Shown here one piece after another: positions 20,977-23,516 of a DNA stretch of 23,516 nt; the first letter of the stretch is position 1, and each line of letters starts with the position of its first letter. The notes beneath the pieces were generated by a model, which was given only the letters and a program-made list of their open reading frames with translations, was not told the origin of the DNA and searched no databases. The DNA is taken from the IMG/VR virus record IMGVR_UViG_3300037193_003602, positions 1 through 23,516 of that record; one strand, given 5' to 3'. The position numbers were made by a program, and so were the translations under genes. Origin of the DNA: a virus.

Positions 20977-22089
20977 ATGAATACAAAAACCCCCACACCA
21001 GTACCGTTTGCCGTCGCCGCCTGTTCCTTTGGAATACGCGAGGCCATTAATGCTAACAACGAAGTTGTTATGCAGCTCACTCCGGCTGGCATTTTCAAGC
21101 CAGCGGATGACCGACCATTAAAAGTGCCGCATTGGCATATCGATAAAGCAATCGCTACGAAAGTCATTGATCGCTTCAATGCGCGTAAACAACGTGTGGT
21201 GGTGGATTACGAACACCAGACCTTGCACAAGGAAGAAAACGGGCAACCAGCGCCCGCCGCTGGCTGGATGCGTGAACTGATCTGGCGCGAAGGCGAAGGC
21301 TTGTTTGCACGCGTGAAGCTTACCAAGCGCGCACGTGCGGCCATTGAAGACGAAGAGTATTTATTTGTATCCCCTGTTTTCCGTTATGCCACCAACGGTG
21401 ACGTAACTGAAATTGAAATGGCGGCATTAACCAATGACCCCGGCATTCACGGCATGCAAGCCCTGGAGCTGCGTGCCGCCGCAACATTCGGCTATCAAAC
21501 TGAGGAACCCGTTATGAACAAACTGCTTGCTGCATTAATCGCTGCACTGTCATTACCGCAAAACACATCTGAAGACGATGCCGTAGCGGCATTAACAGCC
21601 CATATTGCGAAAGACCCTTTCAAAAACCTGCGCGAAACTTTGGGGCTTCCCAGTGCCGCAAGCGAAACAGAGTTAGTTGCTGCGTGCACATCGTTAAAAA
21701 CCAAAAACATTGACCCGGCGCAATATGTGCCCGTGGGCGTGGTCACCGAACTGAAAAACGAAATTGCCGCGCTGACCAGGCGCGTGAACGAGGGGGACGA
21801 AAAATCGGTAGCCGAAGAAATTGAAGCGGCAATCGCTGATGGCCGTCTTCACGGATCAATGAAGACCTGGGCGGAGGACCTGGCTAAATCAGATCGCGCC
21901 GCACTGACGCGTTACCTGAAAGACCAGCCAACCATTGCGGCGCTGACTGGCTCGCAAACCGGTGGCAAACACCCTGCGCCAAATGCAGACAGCGAAACCG
22001 GGTTAACGGCGGATGAGATTGCTATCTGCACGCAATTGAATATCACGCATGACGAATTCAAAAAGTCGAAAAAGGAAGTCGCTAAGTAA
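20977..22089 (+). CDS. I: Mu-like head maturation protease with scaffold (I/Z)
   Basis: The 370-residue protein has a Mu-type protease domain at about 5-170, with VVVDYEHQT (residues 74-82), PAAGWMREL (93-101), EEYLFVSPVF (126-135) and MAALTNDPGIHGM. By family the histidine in YEHQT and the serine in SPVF are the catalytic candidates. The C-terminal part (from residue 180) is the helical scaffold, ending in LTADEIAICTQLNITHDEFK as in other Mu-like phages. It cleaves scaffold and head proteins during capsid maturation. I take the ATG at 20977, which gives the usual family N-terminus (VPFAVAACSF). No ribosome site precedes it or the ATG at 20962. Confidence 0.85.
   Translation: MNTKTPTPVPFAVAACSFGIREAINANNEVVMQLTPAGIFKPADDRPLKVPHWHIDKAIATKVIDRFNARKQRVVVDYEHQTLHKEENGQPAPAAGWMRELIWREGEGLFARVKLTKRARAAIEDEEYLFVSPVFRYATNGDVTEIEMAALTNDPGIHGMQALELRAAATFGYQTEEPVMNKLLAALIAALSLPQNTSEDDAVAALTAHIAKDPFKNLRETLGLPSAASETELVAACTSLKTKNIDPAQYVPVGVVTELKNEIAALTRRVNEGDEKSVAEEIEAAIADGRLHGSMKTWAEDLAKSDRAALTRYLKDQPTIAALTGSQTGGKHPAPNADSETGLTADEIAICTQLNITHDEFKKSKKEVAK
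21514..22089 (+). CDS. Z: Internal in-frame scaffold protein (Z-type) from an internal start
   Basis: The ATG at codon 180 of gene I is preceded by TGAGGA at the right distance (about eight bases). The product would be 191 residues, starting MNKLLAALIAALSLPQNTSE, which is exactly the scaffold part without the protease. In Mu, the scaffold Z is made from an in-frame start within I. The present site is far better than the start of I itself, so separate scaffold synthesis is likely. Confidence 0.65.
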   Translation: MNKLLAALIAALSLPQNTSEDDAVAALTAHIAKDPFKNLRETLGLPSAASETELVAACTSLKTKNIDPAQYVPVGVVTELKNEIAALTRRVNEGDEKSVAEEIEAAIADGRLHGSMKTWAEDLAKSDRAALTRYLKDQPTIAALTGSQTGGKHPAPNADSETGLTADEIAICTQLNITHDEFKKSKKEVAK

Positions 22090-22133
22090 TTCTGTTGCGT
22101 TACCCAATTATCAAACTTTCGAGGATTTAGAAA

Positions 22134-22562
22134 ATGGCTTTAGCAAAAGATCGCCTCATCAAGCGCCGTGAAAAAACCATGTACAGCGACCCCATTGCGG
22201 CAAATACCCGGATATATAAGGGCGCGTTGGCGTGTTTGGATGCAACGGGTAACGCAGTACCTGGTTCAACGTCAACGACTTTGAAGGCGCGTGGTGTTTG
22301 TTTTGGGGGTACTGATTCCACGGGCCAAGCAAACAACCTGGGCGGCGCCGCTGGTGCTGTGCGCGCGGATATTCGCCCCGGTGTGTACCCGTTTAAAAAC
22401 TCTGCGTCCGGCGATTTGATTACCCGCGCGGACATCAAGACTGACTGTTACATCGTTGACGATGAAACAGTTGCGAAAACCAGCGGTACTTCAACCCGAT
22501 CCATTGCCGGAAAAGTTATTGATGTTGATAGCGATGGCGTATGGGTAGAAGTCGGCATGTAA
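22134..22562 (+). CDS. Small head protein, probable capsid decoration protein
   Basis: The 142-residue protein is beta rich, with many small residues: AANTRIYKGALACLDATGNA, then LKARGVCFGGTDSTGQANNL, then VRADIRPGVYPFKNSASGDL, and the end GKVIDVDSDGVWVEVGM. Small proteins of this kind stand between the scaffold and the major head gene in Mu-like phages and are thought to decorate or stabilise the head. That role is inferred from position and composition. The ATG has GAGG nine bases upstream. Confidence 0.62.
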   Translation: MALAKDRLIKRREKTMYSDPIAANTRIYKGALACLDATGNAVPGSTSTTLKARGVCFGGTDSTGQANNLGGAAGAVRADIRPGVYPFKNSASGDLITRADIKTDCYIVDDETVAKTSGTSTRSIAGKVIDVDSDGVWVEVGM

Positions 22563-22622
22563 CCCGCGCTGACTCATTTATTTAACGCAATCGGTTTTTA
22601 AGATTCTCACGGAGATCAAAGC

Positions 22623-23516
22623 ATGATTATTAACAGTACAACCTTGCGCAACATGTATGTGGCTTTCAGTGCTGCATTCAAGTCAGGCATTCCCAATGCG
22701 AAGCCTGAGTACGAAAAATTCACTATGACCACCACGTCAACCACCAAATCGAATGAATATGGCTGGTTGGGTGCAACCTCTCGCTTCCGGGAATGGATCG
22801 GTGACCGGGTATTGCAGTCATTGAAGTCTCATGGCTATACCATCAAGAATAAAAAATTCGAGAACACCGTTGAGGTGGATCGCGATGATATTGAAGACGA
22901 TAACCTTGGGATTTACACCGTACCGTTTCAACAACTGGGTAAAGATGCGGCTGACCATCCCGGCGAACTGGTTTACACCCTTTTCAATAGCGCGTTCACC
23001 ACTGAGTGTTACGACGGCCAATATTTCTTCGACACAGACCACCCCGTATTAAATGCGGATGGGACTGAAAGCAGCGTGAGTAACTTTGGTGGCGGGTCAG
23101 GGCCTGCATGGTATTTGTTTGATACCACCCAAATTATCAAACCCTTCATTTTGCAAAAGCGCCGAGATTACAAATTTAAAGCGTTGGACAACGAAACCGA
23201 CCAGAACGTGTTTATGCGCGATGTGTATATCTATGGCGTGGATGCCCGCTTAAATGTCGGCTTCGGTTTGTGGCAATTGGCATACGCCAGTAAGCAACCG
23301 TTAACCGAAGCAAATTTGAATGCTGCATTCGACGCGATGCGTGCATTCAAAGGGGACAACGGTAGACCATTGAACATTAAGCCATCGTTGCTGGTTGTTC
23401 CAACCACGCTGCGTCAGACCGCTAAAAAATTGCTGGAAAACGAAAACAACGATGCGGGCGCAAGTAACTCAACCCGCAACCTTGTTGAGTTTATGGACAC
23501 CGCTTATCTGAACTAA
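22623..23516 (+). CDS. T: Major head protein T (Mu gpT-like)
   Basis: The 297-residue protein matches the Mu-like major head family: LRNMYVAFSAAFKSG at the start, EYGWLGATSRFREWIGDRV, IKNKKFENTVEVDRDDIEDD, DGQYFFDTDHPV, and the end with PSLLVVPTTLRQTAKKLLEN. It forms the capsid shell. The ATG has GGAG nine bases upstream. The stop codon is the last three bases of the window, so the gene is complete and the tail genes must lie further right. Confidence 0.92.
   Translation: MIINSTTLRNMYVAFSAAFKSGIPNAKPEYEKFTMTTTSTTKSNEYGWLGATSRFREWIGDRVLQSLKSHGYTIKNKKFENTVEVDRDDIEDDNLGIYTVPFQQLGKDAADHPGELVYTLFNSAFTTECYDGQYFFDTDHPVLNADGTESSVSNFGGGSGPAWYLFDTTQIIKPFILQKRRDYKFKALDNETDQNVFMRDVYIYGVDARLNVGFGLWQLAYASKQPLTEANLNAAFDAMRAFKGDNGRPLNIKPSLLVVPTTLRQTAKKLLENENNDAGASNSTRNLVEFMDTAYLN

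Noticed and set aside
1-23516. CRISPR arrays, tRNA or rRNA genes and insertion sequences.
   Set aside because: No regularly spaced direct repeats, no tRNA-like sequence with conserved T-loop bases, and the only transposase is the phage A gene in its proper context.

Overview
The window is the central part of a Mu-like (transposable) prophage or phage genome in a proteobacterium, most likely a gammaproteobacterium. The phage identity rests on a colinear set of Mu-type genes: Mor-family activator, gp16-like protein, DDE transposase A, target-activator ATPase B, holin and Rz/Rz1, terminase, DUF935 portal, F (MuF), G, protease/scaffold I/Z and major head T. The host guess (possibly a Cellvibrio-like bacterium, judging from moderate GC and general codon style) is weak. 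Neither phage end is inside the window. It opens exactly on the stop codon of mor and closes exactly on the stop codon of T.

Layout. Positions 1-11115 are one tightly packed minus-strand early operon of 23 genes, many overlapping by 1-14 bp or separated by a few bases. In transcription order it holds: a BcepMu-gp16-type small DNA-binding protein (functional Ner analogue), three small regulators or unknowns, a DUF3102 protein, transposase A, ATPase B, several unknowns, a DUF3164 protein, an HD phosphohydrolase, several small zinc-ribbon proteins including a DksA/TraR type, a tandem DnaT-domain protein, a winged-helix protein, the gp16/DUF1018 protein and finally the Mor activator. At 11115-11176 lies the divergent control region. 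It carries repeated GGACnnnTATGTCT operators, and copies of the same core overlap both start codons. A plus-strand XRE repressor gene follows, then a lipoprotein gene, and a 49-codon minus-strand gene that convergently closes this block.

From 12254 rightward is the plus-strand late region. First comes the lysis cassette: holin, lytic transglycosylase, a small unknown, and nested Rz/Rz1. Next are the small pre-terminase genes (DUF2730-like coiled coil, winged helix, DUF3486 small terminase), the large terminase, portal, F with a C-terminal nuclease-like extension, G, protease/scaffold, a small head protein and the major head protein. The early block runs opposite to the late block with the repressor between them. 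This is the BcepMu-type arrangement, not that of Mu itself.

How it works together (inference). In the lysogen the XRE repressor holds the operator cluster and silences the early operon. After induction the early operon makes A, B and, last, the Mor-type activator. A 22-bp element built on the palindrome TTTTGCGCGCGCAAAA occurs exactly twice, in front of the lysis cassette and in front of gene I. These are the positions of the Mu late promoters Plys and PI, so the element is the best candidate binding site for the Mor/C-type activator. The most interesting unexplained items are this paired element, a predicted branched RNA between F and G, the MuF C-terminal domain, the unlisted 49-codon gene, and the set of small early proteins of unknown function.
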